Origin: Verrucomicrobiota bacterium
Lineage (GTDB): Bacteria > Verrucomicrobiota > Verrucomicrobiia > Limisphaerales > VHCN01
DNA: 60,918 nucleotides
Assembly (NCBI GenBank): GCA_016871675.1
Contig: VHCN01000017.1
Coordinates: forward strand, 1-60,918
Reading direction: 5' to 3'
Of this stretch, positions 41,082 through 49,920 are shown in pieces; the first letter of the stretch is position 1, and each line of letters opens with the position of its first letter. A model generated the notes under the pieces. It saw only the letters and a program-made list of their open reading frames with translations, searched no databases and was not told the DNA's origin. Made by a program: the position numbers and the translations under genes.

Positions 41082-43340
41082 TCACGGCTCGCGGTTGAGC
41101 CGGCGCAGCACTTCCTTCACGCGGTCGAGATCAATGCCGCGCGGCTGTTTCTCCAGCACGTAAGTAAGGTCGTCCCGCGCACCGGAAGTGTCGCCGGACT
41201 GGGCGCGGAGCAATCCGCGGCTGAGCCGGTCGCGCGGCGAGTCGGGCGCGAGCGCGCAAATGATCTCGAAATAACGCAGCGGCGGGTCGTTGGAGCCCGC
41301 GCGGTTGGAGGCGCCGACGAGGTTGCGCAGGATGCGGAGGATGATGTCGCGCTTGGTGGCGGGCTGGAGATCCGCTTCGCGGAGGGGCTCGCCCGTGTTC
41401 AACTGCACGAGCCGTTCGGCGTCGCGTCGCGAGAGCGTCTTGCCGCCATCGAACACGTCAAGCAACTGGGCGTCGCCCTTCGCGGGCTTGTGCTGCACGA
41501 CAAAATGGCTCGGCAGCGGAATACCGCGGATGCCTTCGACCCCGGCGCGCCGCGCGAGCTCGATGAAAAGCACCGAAAGCGTGATCGGCAGCCCCTCCCG
41601 GTCGTCCATCACGCCGCTCATGTGGGAGTTCGCGCGGTTGTAGTAATCGCTGCGGCTTCCGTGGAAACCCGACTCGGTGAACATGAAGCTCACGAGCGCG
41701 GCGACCCGTGACGCCTCGTCGGTTTTTCCCGCGAGACGGCCGCGGGCATCCGCGGCCATGGCATCGAGCTGCCTGCGGTAGGCGTCGACGTCCATCTCCG
41801 GATTGTCGAGTTTGGCCAGCAACAGCGCGGCGTGGAACAGGTCGATCGTTTCCTCGGGTTGCGCGAGCGCCTTCACCAGGGCGTCCTGAACGGCCTTGTG
41901 GTGCACCGCGAGGGCGAGCCGTTTGAGCTGCCGGCCCTCGGCTTCGAGCTGCTTCGCCCGCTCGGCAAGAATCCCAGGCACGGCCGCGGCGTGCGGCTGG
42001 AGTGCCTCGATGGTTTTCAAGTCGAGCGCGCCGGTGGCCGGGAGCTTCTCGACCTGCTTGAGGATGCCCGCCACGACGTCCGGCGAGGGCGTGGTGGGCG
42101 TGAGGTTCGTGCCGACGGCGAATTCCTTGAACTGCGCCTGCGTGTCGCGGAACTTCGCGAGACCGGCCTTGCCCGCGGTCAATTCGCCGTCGTCCGTCTC
42201 GGCGACGAGATGGCCATTGACGAAGCACGTTGTCCGGTCCCTTGTGACGCGGACTTTGAGCGTGTTCCAGTCGCCGGGCTTGTAATGCGGCGTCGCGACT
42301 TCCTGCAGCACATGCCATGTAAAGACATTTGGTCCGTCAAATCGCGTCAGGCGGAGCCGGCCGGCGCTTGGATAAAACCCGTAATGCCGGTCGCCGCCGT
42401 CGCTCTCAAAGATGAGCCCCGCGGCGCCCGACTCGTCATCGAGCTTCACCGTCACGCTCACGTCGTAAGGTCGCGCGGGCACCACGCGCTGCGAGACGAG
42501 CAATGACCGCCCGCCGAAGCCATTGCCCGCGCCCTCGACGGAGATGCGACCGGCCTTCTGCGTCCACCGAGCACCGTTGACTTGCGCCCACTCGCGCGGA
42601 TTGAGCGCGCCGATTGTGAGCCAGCGATCCAGCGGGACGGTGTTTGGCTTGGCGAGCAGCGGCTTCAGCGCATTGACGGGCATCGCGAAGCCGAGGTTTT
42701 CCGTGATGGCACTCTTCAGTGTCAGGATGCCGTGGACGCGACCCTGCATGTCGAGCAGCGGACCGCCGCTGTTTCCCGGCTCGATCGGAATGGCGAGTTG
42801 GATCATCTCCGCAAGTTCGATGTCGCGCTTCGCCGAGACGACGCCCTGCACCACGGAGAAGTCGAGCCCGCGCGGGCTGCCGAGCGCGACGACAGGCGTG
42901 CCCTGCTTCAAGGTGTCCGAGTCGCCGAGCGCCAGCGCCGGTGTGTTGGAGGCGGCGATCTGGATGATCGCGAGGTCGCGACTCCGATCCCACGCGTGGA
43001 CATGCGTGGCGTGGAACTTCCGTCCATCGGCAAACTGCACAGAGATGGGCCGCGCCTCGCCGATCACGTGCAGACTCGTGGCGATAAGGCCGTTCGTTGA
43101 AATGACAAATCCCGCGCCGACGCCGTCCACGCCCCCGTCACGCCCGTAGTGTGAGATAACGACGATGGACGGCTTGGCGATCGCGGCGAGTTCCTCGACG
43201 GGCTTGGAGGCGGGTTCGCCCTTCGACGCCTTTGCTGGGGCGGGCGCCTGCGCGGACTCCTTGGCAGGCGGTTCAGCCGCGCGCAGGGCCATGGTGACGG
43301 TGACGAGAACTGCGGACCAGATAGCGAGGGAAGTTCGCAT
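41082..43340 (-). CDS. Exported trypsin-like protease / lectin-like / SirB1 fusion protein
   Basis: This 752-residue protein has a signal peptide (MRTSLAIWSAVLVTVTMALRA). A HtrA-type serine protease domain (about residues 50-240) has an intact triad: His91 in ATSLHVI, Asp122 in SRDLAIIQI, and Ser191 in EPGNSGGPLL. No PDZ domain follows. A concanavalin/DUF1080-like sandwich occupies about 245-405 (YGFYPSAGRLRLTRF, FVNGHLVAETDDGEL). After a helical linker comes a SirB1-type transglutaminase-like domain (about 540-640; NSHMSGVMDDREGLPITLS, IPLPSHFVVQH), and finally a TPR-like C-terminus. The order is unusual, and a periplasmic quality-control or scaffold role is inference. Confidence 0.87.
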   Translation of the reverse strand: MRTSLAIWSAVLVTVTMALRAAEPPAKESAQAPAPAKASKGEPASKPVEELAAIAKPSIVVISHYGRDGGVDGVGAGFVISTNGLIATSLHVIGEARPISVQFADGRKFHATHVHAWDRSRDLAIIQIAASNTPALALGDSDTLKQGTPVVALGSPRGLDFSVVQGVVSAKRDIELAEMIQLAIPIEPGNSGGPLLDMQGRVHGILTLKSAITENLGFAMPVNALKPLLAKPNTVPLDRWLTIGALNPREWAQVNGARWTQKAGRISVEGAGNGFGGRSLLVSQRVVPARPYDVSVTVKLDDESGAAGLIFESDGGDRHYGFYPSAGRLRLTRFDGPNVFTWHVLQEVATPHYKPGDWNTLKVRVTRDRTTCFVNGHLVAETDDGELTAGKAGLAKFRDTQAQFKEFAVGTNLTPTTPSPDVVAGILKQVEKLPATGALDLKTIEALQPHAAAVPGILAERAKQLEAEGRQLKRLALAVHHKAVQDALVKALAQPEETIDLFHAALLLAKLDNPEMDVDAYRRQLDAMAADARGRLAGKTDEASRVAALVSFMFTESGFHGSRSDYYNRANSHMSGVMDDREGLPITLSVLFIELARRAGVEGIRGIPLPSHFVVQHKPAKGDAQLLDVFDGGKTLSRRDAERLVQLNTGEPLREADLQPATKRDIILRILRNLVGASNRAGSNDPPLRYFEIICALAPDSPRDRLSRGLLRAQSGDTSGARDDLTYVLEKQPRGIDLDRVKEVLRRLNREP

Positions 43341-43525
43341 GACGTGTCGTGGGCTAGACTCGACCCCGTCGGCGCGAATTCAGTCGCGGCCGGGTGGGCA
43401 TTTCGAACGAGGGCGCGAGACTCGTCGTTGCTGCCCGCGTGCATACCACTTCACGCAGGCAACCAGGGGAAGACGCAACGGCGACAGGGCCACCGGGCAT
43501 GCTCAAAATAATCTGAATATTTCCC

Positions 43526-43555
43526 TTGCCCCTCTTCCGGGCCTTCGGCTAGAAC
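43526..43555 (+). promoter_or_regulatory. Candidate sigma-70 promoter for the two-gene membrane unit
   Basis: TTGCCC (43526-43531) and TAGAAC (43550-43555) are separated by 18 bp, in a local AT-richer island that starts near 43501. Each hexamer matches the consensus at four positions. The ATG at 43607 lies about 50 bp downstream. Confidence 0.4.
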
Positions 43556-43606
43556 ACCATTCGACCCAGCTAGACAATCATCACACATCAAACCTTGCCT
43601 CAATTT

Positions 43607-44356
43607 ATGAGCCCGGATGAAGTTCAGAAACAAGTTCAGGAATTGGAGTCCGTTCGCTCGCAAACTCGCCTGTGGCGGGCCGGTTCCGTCCTCGCCATCA
43701 TCGTCATCGTGGCCGCTTGCGTCGGGCGGCTGATCGACGGTGTCAACGGCCTGGCGAGCCCCGGGCCGCGTCAGGACGCCTTCCTCGGAGACGTGACCGC
43801 CAGCCTCAAGACGAACGTCGTTCCCGGCCTGCAGAAGATCGCGACGCAGGCGATCTACGACATCAAGCCGATGGTTGAGCTTGAGATTCAAAAGCTCAAT
43901 GAGCGCGCCCCTGACATCGCCGCGACCTTGAAGAAGGAAATCGACCTGCTGACGCACAACCTCCCGAACCGCGGCGAGAAGGTCCTCGACTCGACCTTCG
44001 GGGCGATGCTCAAGAAGCGCGAGGACAAGATTCGGAAAATGTATCCGACGGTCACCCCTGAAAATGTCGCCTCGCTCGTGCACAATCTGGTCGCCGAGAC
44101 GCATGATCAGGTCGAACACGTCAGCGACCGGCTCTTCGCTCCGCACATTCTGTCGCTGAACAACATCCTGGAAAACGTCTCGGAGATCCAACGCACGGAG
44201 AAATTCGACGCCTCGGAGGACTTTCCCAAATGGGAGATGGCCTCGCTGATCATCGACCTGCTCCAGCAGGAGTTCAAGGACCTCAGCGACCTGGACGAGA
44301 AAGATCCTTCAACCAAGTCGCCGAAGGAGCCGAAGAAGAAAGAAGCGAAGAAGTAA
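43607..44356 (+). CDS. Single-pass membrane protein with long helical domain, first of a pair
   Basis: From the ATG at 43607 the protein has 249 residues. One membrane segment (AGSVLAIIVIVAACVGRLI, about residues 22-40) follows a short cytoplasmic helix. The rest, presumably periplasmic, is almost entirely helical and charged, with GLQKIATQAIYDIKPMVELEIQ and FAPHILSLNNILENVSEIQ. It ends in a Lys-rich tail (PKEPKKKEAKK). No Pfam family was recognised. The downstream gene has the same plan and starts 21 bp later, so the two probably arose together and may hetero-oligomerise. Confidence 0.8.
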   Translation: MSPDEVQKQVQELESVRSQTRLWRAGSVLAIIVIVAACVGRLIDGVNGLASPGPRQDAFLGDVTASLKTNVVPGLQKIATQAIYDIKPMVELEIQKLNERAPDIAATLKKEIDLLTHNLPNRGEKVLDSTFGAMLKKREDKIRKMYPTVTPENVASLVHNLVAETHDQVEHVSDRLFAPHILSLNNILENVSEIQRTEKFDASEDFPKWEMASLIIDLLQQEFKDLSDLDEKDPSTKSPKEPKKKEAKK

Positions 44357-44377
44357 CAACCCCATCTCTAACCCAAC

Positions 44378-45217
44378 ATGAGCACGACACCCACACCCAG
44401 CGACCCGTCGAGCGGTTCCACCGGGCAACCGGCGCCAGCGGCAACGTCGACTCCCACTACCGGCCAGTCCGCAGCCGAGCAATTCATCGCCGACCAGCTT
44501 GCCAAAGCCCGGGCATCGCTGCGCCGCACGCAAATCGCCGGCTTGATCGCGTCGCTCATCGTTCTCGGCTACATGAGCTTCGTCACCAGCCGCATCCTCG
44601 AGTGGCTCGACCCCAAGACCGCCGCCGATTACGTCACGCTCTTCGTCAATAATGAAGTTCAGGAAAAGGCCACCGATCTCGCGGGCGAACTCAAACAGAA
44701 GATTCCCGAGCTCGTGCGGCAGATCCCGACGCTCGTGATGGACCAAATCCCGCTCATTCGAGAGGAACTGGAGAGCAAGGTTGAGCAGGACCTGCGGCAG
44801 TTCTGCGCCACGACGTCGGTTCAGATGGGCAAGCACCTCGACCTGTATCTTGAGAACAACGCCGCGAAAATCCGCGCCGTGCTCAACGCCACGCAGGACC
44901 GTGAGTCCATCAAGCAACTCGGCCCGGACATCGAACAGACCATCATGGATTACCTCGCCGAGAAGACCGAGGACGGCGAATCCATCAAGGACAAGATCGA
45001 CAAGACCCTTGAGGCGCTGCATCGCGTCGAAGCCCACACAGACCGCCTTGCAAAAGCCAAGGGTCTCACGCCGCAGGAGACGAAGACCCGGCGCATCATC
45101 GCAATCCTCGGCAAGGCGGCCGACGGGACCGACTTGGGAACGTCAAAGGACAACACGGTAGTGACAGACCCCGCGCTGCCCCTGCCCAAGAAACCCAAGA
45201 GCGAGCCCAAGAAGTAA
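44378..45217 (+). CDS. Single-pass membrane protein with long helical domain, second of a pair
   Basis: This 279-residue protein has a Ser/Thr/Pro/Gly-rich N-terminal 30 residues. One membrane segment follows (IAGLIASLIVLGYMSFVTSRI, about 53-73). A helical exported domain with ELKQKIPELVRQIPTLVMDQIPLIREELESK comes next, then a Lys-rich end (LPKKPKSEPKK). It shares architecture and the final Pro/Lys tail with the preceding protein. Function is unknown. Its last 75 bp overlap a doubtful minus-strand frame. Confidence 0.8.
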   Translation: MSTTPTPSDPSSGSTGQPAPAATSTPTTGQSAAEQFIADQLAKARASLRRTQIAGLIASLIVLGYMSFVTSRILEWLDPKTAADYVTLFVNNEVQEKATDLAGELKQKIPELVRQIPTLVMDQIPLIREELESKVEQDLRQFCATTSVQMGKHLDLYLENNAAKIRAVLNATQDRESIKQLGPDIEQTIMDYLAEKTEDGESIKDKIDKTLEALHRVEAHTDRLAKAKGLTPQETKTRRIIAILGKAADGTDLGTSKDNTVVTDPALPLPKKPKSEPKK

Positions 45218-45496
45218 CGGCCCGCGCCCGACTGAACCCCTCGCCCGAACCACGGCCCAGTCCGCATCCGCTGCGGCCGATTTCGAGACCCGGAACTTCT
45301 CCGCGCCGCCGTGGGAGGCAAACACCTCCTCAAGCTGGGTGCCGTCTGCGGGCTTCACGCGTTGCATCCGGTCGCGCACCCATTCGAGGAAGAACTGCGT
45401 CGTCGCCTCAGCAATCGCCAACTCGATTCGCGACGTCTGCGCGAGCGCCGGGGCGTCGAACGCTCTCCAAGCCGGGGCGATGCTTGTCGGACTCAC
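45143..45496 (-). CDS. Doubtful small hypothetical protein after the beta-lactamase-like gene
   Basis: A GTG at 45496, one base after the upstream stop, opens 117 codons. The first 60 read like protein (LAQTSRIELAIAEATTQFF, LEWVRDRMQRVKPADG). The remainder is Gly/Arg-rich and overlaps the convergent membrane-protein gene by 75 bp. It could be a real short protein, or the remnant of a longer one with a shifted 3' end. No family was recognised. Confidence 0.35.
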   Translation of the reverse strand: MSPTSIAPAWRAFDAPALAQTSRIELAIAEATTQFFLEWVRDRMQRVKPADGTQLEEVFASHGGAEKFRVSKSAAADADWAVVRARGSVGRGPLLLGLALGFLGQGQRGVCHYRVVL

Positions 45497-45497
45497 G

Positions 45498-46457
45498 TCA
45501 CTTTGCAGCGGCCATCCCATCGACCACAACCTTCGCGACGGTGTGGATGATTTCCTTCTCGCCCGAGTGATCCGTGGTGAAGACGACGAGCACGAACTTC
45601 GCGCCGCTCGGCAGCTCGACGTAGGCGCAGTCGTGGCGTGTCTGGCTCGTCCAGCCGGCCTTGGACCAGAGTTTCGCGCCCGCAGGCAGCACGGGGCCGG
45701 TGAACCGCGCCTGGCTGTCGGGGTCCTTCTCCTTCGCGGCGGGATTGCGCGCGAGGAGCTTCATCATCTCGGCGCTGCGCGTTGCGGAGACGCACTTGCC
45801 CGTGGCGATCTCGGTCATGAGCCGCGCGGTGGCGTCGGTCGTGAGCATGTTCCGCTTGGGCGTGAAGGTGTTGATGGCCTGCGTCTCGCGGCCGTAGGGG
45901 CCTTCGCACCACGGCTTCTTGCTGGCATTGAGGTTCGCGTAGCCAAGCGACGTGAAGTAGCGGTTCACGGCGTTGCGCTTGTCGAACCAAGCCTTGATCT
46001 CGTCGTCCGCCAACTCCGGCCCGCTCGTCGTGCCGGTGAGCAGGTCGATCACGTAGCCCGTCGCCTCGTTGTAGCTGTGGACGATCATGTCGCTCATCGC
46101 GCGGCGCAACTCGGGCGTGTCGGCCAGCTTGCCGTCCTCCATCCAACGGTGCGCGGCGGCGAGGTAAAAGAGCTTGATGACGCTCGCGGGATAGATTTGC
46201 ACATCGCCACGGAAGCTCGCGCGCGCGGGCTTCGCAGGATCGGTCAGGTCCACAAGCGTGACGGCGAGCTGGGTCGGGAAGAGTTTCTTGTCGCTTAACT
46301 TCTCAATCGTCGCACTGGACGCGGCGTTGACGAGCGCCTGCAGCTTCGGCGATTCGGCGAAGCCGGGTGCCGAGGCGGCCTGGGCTTTGGCGCGGGGCAT
46401 CGGCGCGACGAGTAACAGGAAAACGGCGAGAAGTGGAGCGCGGAGTGGACGGGTCAT
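45498..46457 (-). CDS. Exported class A beta-lactamase-like serine hydrolase
   Basis: From the ATG at 46457 the protein has 319 residues, with a signal peptide ending AKA. The SxxK motif is SVIK (92-95, in YPASVIKLFYLA). The SDN-like position is SYNEATGYVID, and the KTG box is changed to KAG (SKAGWTSQTRHDCAYVEL). The Glu166 omega-loop motif was not clearly found. This suggests a penicillin-binding or non-lactamase serine hydrolase of the beta-lactamase-2 family rather than a proven resistance enzyme. It lies 107 bp after rsmD on the same strand. Confidence 0.85.
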   Translation of the reverse strand: MTRPLRAPLLAVFLLLVAPMPRAKAQAASAPGFAESPKLQALVNAASSATIEKLSDKKLFPTQLAVTLVDLTDPAKPARASFRGDVQIYPASVIKLFYLAAAHRWMEDGKLADTPELRRAMSDMIVHSYNEATGYVIDLLTGTTSGPELADDEIKAWFDKRNAVNRYFTSLGYANLNASKKPWCEGPYGRETQAINTFTPKRNMLTTDATARLMTEIATGKCVSATRSAEMMKLLARNPAAKEKDPDSQARFTGPVLPAGAKLWSKAGWTSQTRHDCAYVELPSGAKFVLVVFTTDHSGEKEIIHTVAKVVVDGMAAAK

Positions 46458-46564
46458 GTCGGAATGGAACCCGAACTGCTGCCCGCTGGCAAATGTGTTC
46501 GCTGCAGGCGCTCGGCCCGATTGCCAACGGTGGCGGGACGCGTCGCGCAGCGAGCCGTTCCGCC

Positions 46565-47179
46565 TCAATCAAGCATCGGCGGCGACGACGAGGACAACGG
46601 CGATTCGGGTGTTTCAAGGAAGCGCATCCACGAGTCGCCATGCTTGAGTATCTTTCGCTCGCTCCACGCGGGCGTGAGTTCGAGCGTGTCGCGCCTGGCG
46701 TGGCCGAGGATCAGCAGTCCGCCGCGCGCGAGCAGTGTCGGCAGCGTCGGATCATCAAGCAGCTTCTGGGAAAGCGATCCCGACCGGCGGCCGATGTTTT
46801 TCTCCCCAAACGGAGGATCCGCGAGCACGAGATCAAACGTCCGTCCCGCCGAGGCAAGCTGCGGCAGCGCCGTGAACACGTCCTGCACGCGGACCTCCAC
46901 GATCGCGCGCGAGAACGAGGCCTTCGCGATGTTTTCCTCGATGAAGCGCGCGTGCTTGCGAGAGAGTTCGACGCACACGGCGTGTCGTGCCCCGCGGCTC
47001 AGGCACTCGAGGCTCAGCGCGCCCGTGCCGCCGAAAAGTTCGAGCACTCGCGCGCCGGGCACTCGCGCGCCGAGGCTGTTGAAGACGGCCTGCCGGACAA
47101 GGTCGGGAGTCGGCCGCACGTCGAGACCCTTCGGAGTCGCGAGGATCAACCCAGCCGCCGTGCCGCCAATGATGCGCAT
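46565..47179 (-). CDS. rsmD: 16S rRNA (guanine966-N2)-methyltransferase
   Basis: This 204-residue protein starts MRIIGGTAAGLILATP, the RsmD N-terminus. AdoMet-binding motif I is VLELFGGTGALSLE (about residues 45-58). The catalytic motif IV DPPF is at 121-124, within LVLADPPFGEK. RsmD methylates G966 of 16S rRNA during 30S assembly. A Ser/Pro-rich end follows the last conserved strand. An orphan Tat-signal fragment lies just upstream in the same direction. Confidence 0.93.
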   Translation of the reverse strand: MRIIGGTAAGLILATPKGLDVRPTPDLVRQAVFNSLGARVPGARVLELFGGTGALSLECLSRGARHAVCVELSRKHARFIEENIAKASFSRAIVEVRVQDVFTALPQLASAGRTFDLVLADPPFGEKNIGRRSGSLSQKLLDDPTLPTLLARGGLLILGHARRDTLELTPAWSERKILKHGDSWMRFLETPESPLSSSSPPMLD

Positions 47180-47295
47180 GAAGCATTGTGCGCCGGGAAG
47201 TGGCGGCGTCCAAGACGGATTCGCGCGGACACGAGTCCCGGAAGCGCAACCGCGGTGGCGACGAGAAACTTCCGCCGGGAGGGCTGCGACTTCAT
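47180..47295 (-). pseudogene. Orphan twin-arginine signal peptide remnant
   Basis: An ATG at 47295 opens MKSQPSRRKFLVATAVALPG, a textbook Tat signal (SRRKFL then a hydrophobic core). Within about 25 codons the sequence turns into Arg/His-rich, non-protein-like residues and then overlaps the rsmD start. I read it as the head of an exported protein gene whose body was deleted. It may still provide rsmD with upstream signals. Confidence 0.5.
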
Positions 47296-47387
47296 GCGCC
47301 AGCTTTCACCACATCCAAACGGCGAACGCAAGCCGCGGGCGCGCCAAATCTGTTGCCAGCCCGGCTGTCGTGGGCAATGCTCCGACC

Positions 47388-48782
47388 ATGCGCGACCGGG
47401 TGTTCCTCCTCGTGTCCGTCGTCCTCAACACGGTGCTCGCGTTTGTCCTCGTCGCCCACCACCTCGACTCGCGCCCGAAAGTCCGCCGCGTCACACGCAC
47501 CATCCGCACACCCACGACGGTCACGAACCTCGTCCGCACGAACATCACGCTCACCCAGTTGAACTTTGACTGGGCCAAGGTCGAGTCCGACGACTTCAGC
47601 GTCTACGTTCAAAACCTCCGTTTGATTGGATGCCCCGAGGAGACCATCCGCGACATCATCGTCGCGGACGTGGAGAAACTTTTCGCGGGCCGGCGCGCGC
47701 GGGAACTGCCCGACGAAGACATCGAGTGGTGGCGCGCCGATCCGCACGCCAGCCGAAACAAAGCTCGCGAGGAGCGCATGGCCGCGCTCGATGCCGAGCG
47801 TGACGAGTTGCTCACCCGCCTGCTCGGCGCGGGCTGGGCAAAGGCAGAACCGGAAGTCGACGCGGACAACTCGCTGCTGACCGGCCCCGTCCTCGGCGCG
47901 CTTCCAGCCGAGACGAAGAAGGCGATCGCGGAGATCGACGCGCGCGGCGCCAAACGGATCGCCGACCTGTATGCCGCCGCCGAGAGCGCCGGACGCGAGC
48001 CTGACGCCGGCGCGGAGGTTCGGATCAGGCGCGAGATGCGCGAGGAGTTCGCGCGGCTCCTCTCTCCGGCCCAGCTCGAGGAATATCTGGTGCGGAATTC
48101 AGCGAACGCGGACCGCATCCGCAGTGAACTCGGGTTCTTCGAACCGACACCCGATGAGTTTCGCTCCATCTTTCGCGCGAGCGACCCGTTCGACATCAAG
48201 ATTCAAGCGGACTACTCGGGCGACGATGCCATCAGCCGGCAGGCCCGCGCCCAACTGGAGCAACAGCGGGAAAACGCGCTCAAACAGGCGCTCGGACCGC
48301 AGCGCTACGAGGATTTCAAACTCAACCAGGATGCGGGCTACCGCGACGTGTTCGGCGCGCTCCAATCGGCGGGCGCCCCGGCGGAGTCCGCGCGCACCGT
48401 GCATCAGGTCAACCAAGCCACGCAGCAGGAGATCGAGCGCATCCGTGCGATGCAGAATCTCGGCGAGGAGCAGCGGCGCGCGTTGGTTGCCACCGCCGAG
48501 GCCGAGCGCGACCGCACGTTGAAGGGATTTCTGGGAGAGGAGACGTTTGGAAAGTTCACCGAACAGCGCCGAGTGATGACGGACACCGATTTCTTCACCC
48601 TGAACATGCCCTTCGATGCCAAGGGCCAGCCGCTCCGCGCGCGGGAGTGGATCATCAAGTCGCCCGCTGACGCGACCGTCCGCCGCGCACATGACGCCAC
48701 CCGGCTGATCAATGTCGAGGTGGGGCAACGCGTCTTCACCACCGAGCCGGGCTCGCAACCCGAGAAGAAAAAATCGCCGTGA
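47388..48782 (+). CDS. Membrane-anchored helical protein of unknown function
   Basis: From the ATG at 47388 the protein has 464 residues. One N-terminal membrane anchor (VFLLVSVVLNTVLAFVLVA) precedes an exported, largely helical domain rich in Glu, Arg and Ala. Notable blocks are LIGCPEETIRDIIVADVEKLF (about residues 80-100), LLSPAQLEEYLVRNS, FEPTPDEFRSIF and LGPQRYEDFKLNQDAGY. The repeated xPxQxxEY pattern is seen in periplasmic sensor proteins of this phylum, but I recognise no named family. The stop overlaps the GTG start of an exported esterase (GTGA), so the two are translationally coupled. Confidence 0.82.
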   Translation: MRDRVFLLVSVVLNTVLAFVLVAHHLDSRPKVRRVTRTIRTPTTVTNLVRTNITLTQLNFDWAKVESDDFSVYVQNLRLIGCPEETIRDIIVADVEKLFAGRRARELPDEDIEWWRADPHASRNKAREERMAALDAERDELLTRLLGAGWAKAEPEVDADNSLLTGPVLGALPAETKKAIAEIDARGAKRIADLYAAAESAGREPDAGAEVRIRREMREEFARLLSPAQLEEYLVRNSANADRIRSELGFFEPTPDEFRSIFRASDPFDIKIQADYSGDDAISRQARAQLEQQRENALKQALGPQRYEDFKLNQDAGYRDVFGALQSAGAPAESARTVHQVNQATQQEIERIRAMQNLGEEQRRALVATAEAERDRTLKGFLGEETFGKFTEQRRVMTDTDFFTLNMPFDAKGQPLRAREWIIKSPADATVRRAHDATRLINVEVGQRVFTTEPGSQPEKKKSP

Positions 48783-49909
48783 GCAGGGCGGTGATCCGAC
48801 GCATTTGCGGTGGCTTGGCCGCGGTCGGGGCGGTGGTTTCACTCGTTTCCGTGTTTCCAGCACGCGGCGCTGAATCGGCGTCCTCGAAGCTTGCGCCGTT
48901 CTTCACGCCACCCGCAGAGCTGGCAAACGGGTTCGGAGCGTTCAAGTCGCCGCTTGGCTTCAACGACGGCCGCACGGTGAGGTCCGCGGCCGACTGGCAG
49001 GAGCGGCGCCGGGAAATCCTGGCGGACTGGCACAGGCTCATGGGGCCGTGGCCGGCTCTGCTCGACAAGCCGCGCGTGGAAATCCTCGAATCGCGAGCGC
49101 GCGAGGATTTCACCCAGCATCGCGTCCGCGTGGAAGTCGCGGCGGGCCGGCTCGAACCGGGTTTCGTGCTCGTGCCACCGGGCAAGGGTCCGTTCCCGGC
49201 GGTGCTGGTGCCTTACTACAATCCCGAGACGAGCATCGGGCTCACGACGAATGGGCTGCGCGACTTCGCGCTGCAACTCACACGGCGCGGGTTCGTCACG
49301 CTCTCGATCGGTTCGCCCGGCGGCGACGCGCGGCGGCCCGACCCGGAGCGCCCGACATGGCAGCCCCTCTCCTTCCTCGGCTATGTCGCCGCCAACTGCC
49401 GCACTGCGCTCGCGCAACGCGGCGATGTGGACCCGCGCCGCATCGGCGTCGTCGGTCATTCCTACGGTGGCAAGTGGGCGATGTTCGCCTCGTGCCTGCA
49501 CGAAGGCTTCGCGTGCGCGGCGTGGTCCGACGGCGGCATCGTGTGGGACGAGAAGCGCCCGAACGTGAACTACTGGGAACCGTGGTATCTCGGGCGCGAT
49601 GCCTCGGCGACTCGCAAGCCGGGCGTGCCCACGGAGGCAAACCCGCGCACGGGAGCTTACAAGGAACTCGTCGCCACGGGGCGCGACCTGCACGAGTTGC
49701 ACGCGTTGATGGCGCCGCGACCGTTCCTCGTCTCGGGCGGCTCGGAAGACCCGCCGGAGCGGTGGCGCGCACTGAACCACTCGATCGCCGTGAACAAGCT
49801 GCTCGGCCACACGAATCGCGTCGCGATGACAAACCGGAGGACACATTCCCCGACGGAAGAATCCAACGAACAGATTTACCTGTTCTTCGAGCGGTTTCTG
49901 AAGCGATGA
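48779..49909 (+). CDS. Exported alpha/beta hydrolase (esterase-like)
   Basis: A GTG start at 48779 overlaps the preceding stop. The 376-residue protein has a signal peptide ending near ARGAES. The hydrolase core shows LVPYYNPETSIG, the nucleophile elbow VVGHSYGGKWAM with Ser228, and a probable catalytic His in RRTHSPTEESN near the C-terminus. It resembles exported acetyl-xylan or glucuronyl esterase-like proteins, but the substrate is unknown. Coupling to the membrane-anchored helical protein suggests joint expression. Confidence 0.85.
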   Translation: MSRAVIRRICGGLAAVGAVVSLVSVFPARGAESASSKLAPFFTPPAELANGFGAFKSPLGFNDGRTVRSAADWQERRREILADWHRLMGPWPALLDKPRVEILESRAREDFTQHRVRVEVAAGRLEPGFVLVPPGKGPFPAVLVPYYNPETSIGLTTNGLRDFALQLTRRGFVTLSIGSPGGDARRPDPERPTWQPLSFLGYVAANCRTALAQRGDVDPRRIGVVGHSYGGKWAMFASCLHEGFACAAWSDGGIVWDEKRPNVNYWEPWYLGRDASATRKPGVPTEANPRTGAYKELVATGRDLHELHALMAPRPFLVSGGSEDPPERWRALNHSIAVNKLLGHTNRVAMTNRRTHSPTEESNEQIYLFFERFLKR

Positions 49910-49920
49910 GCCGCCGCGGG

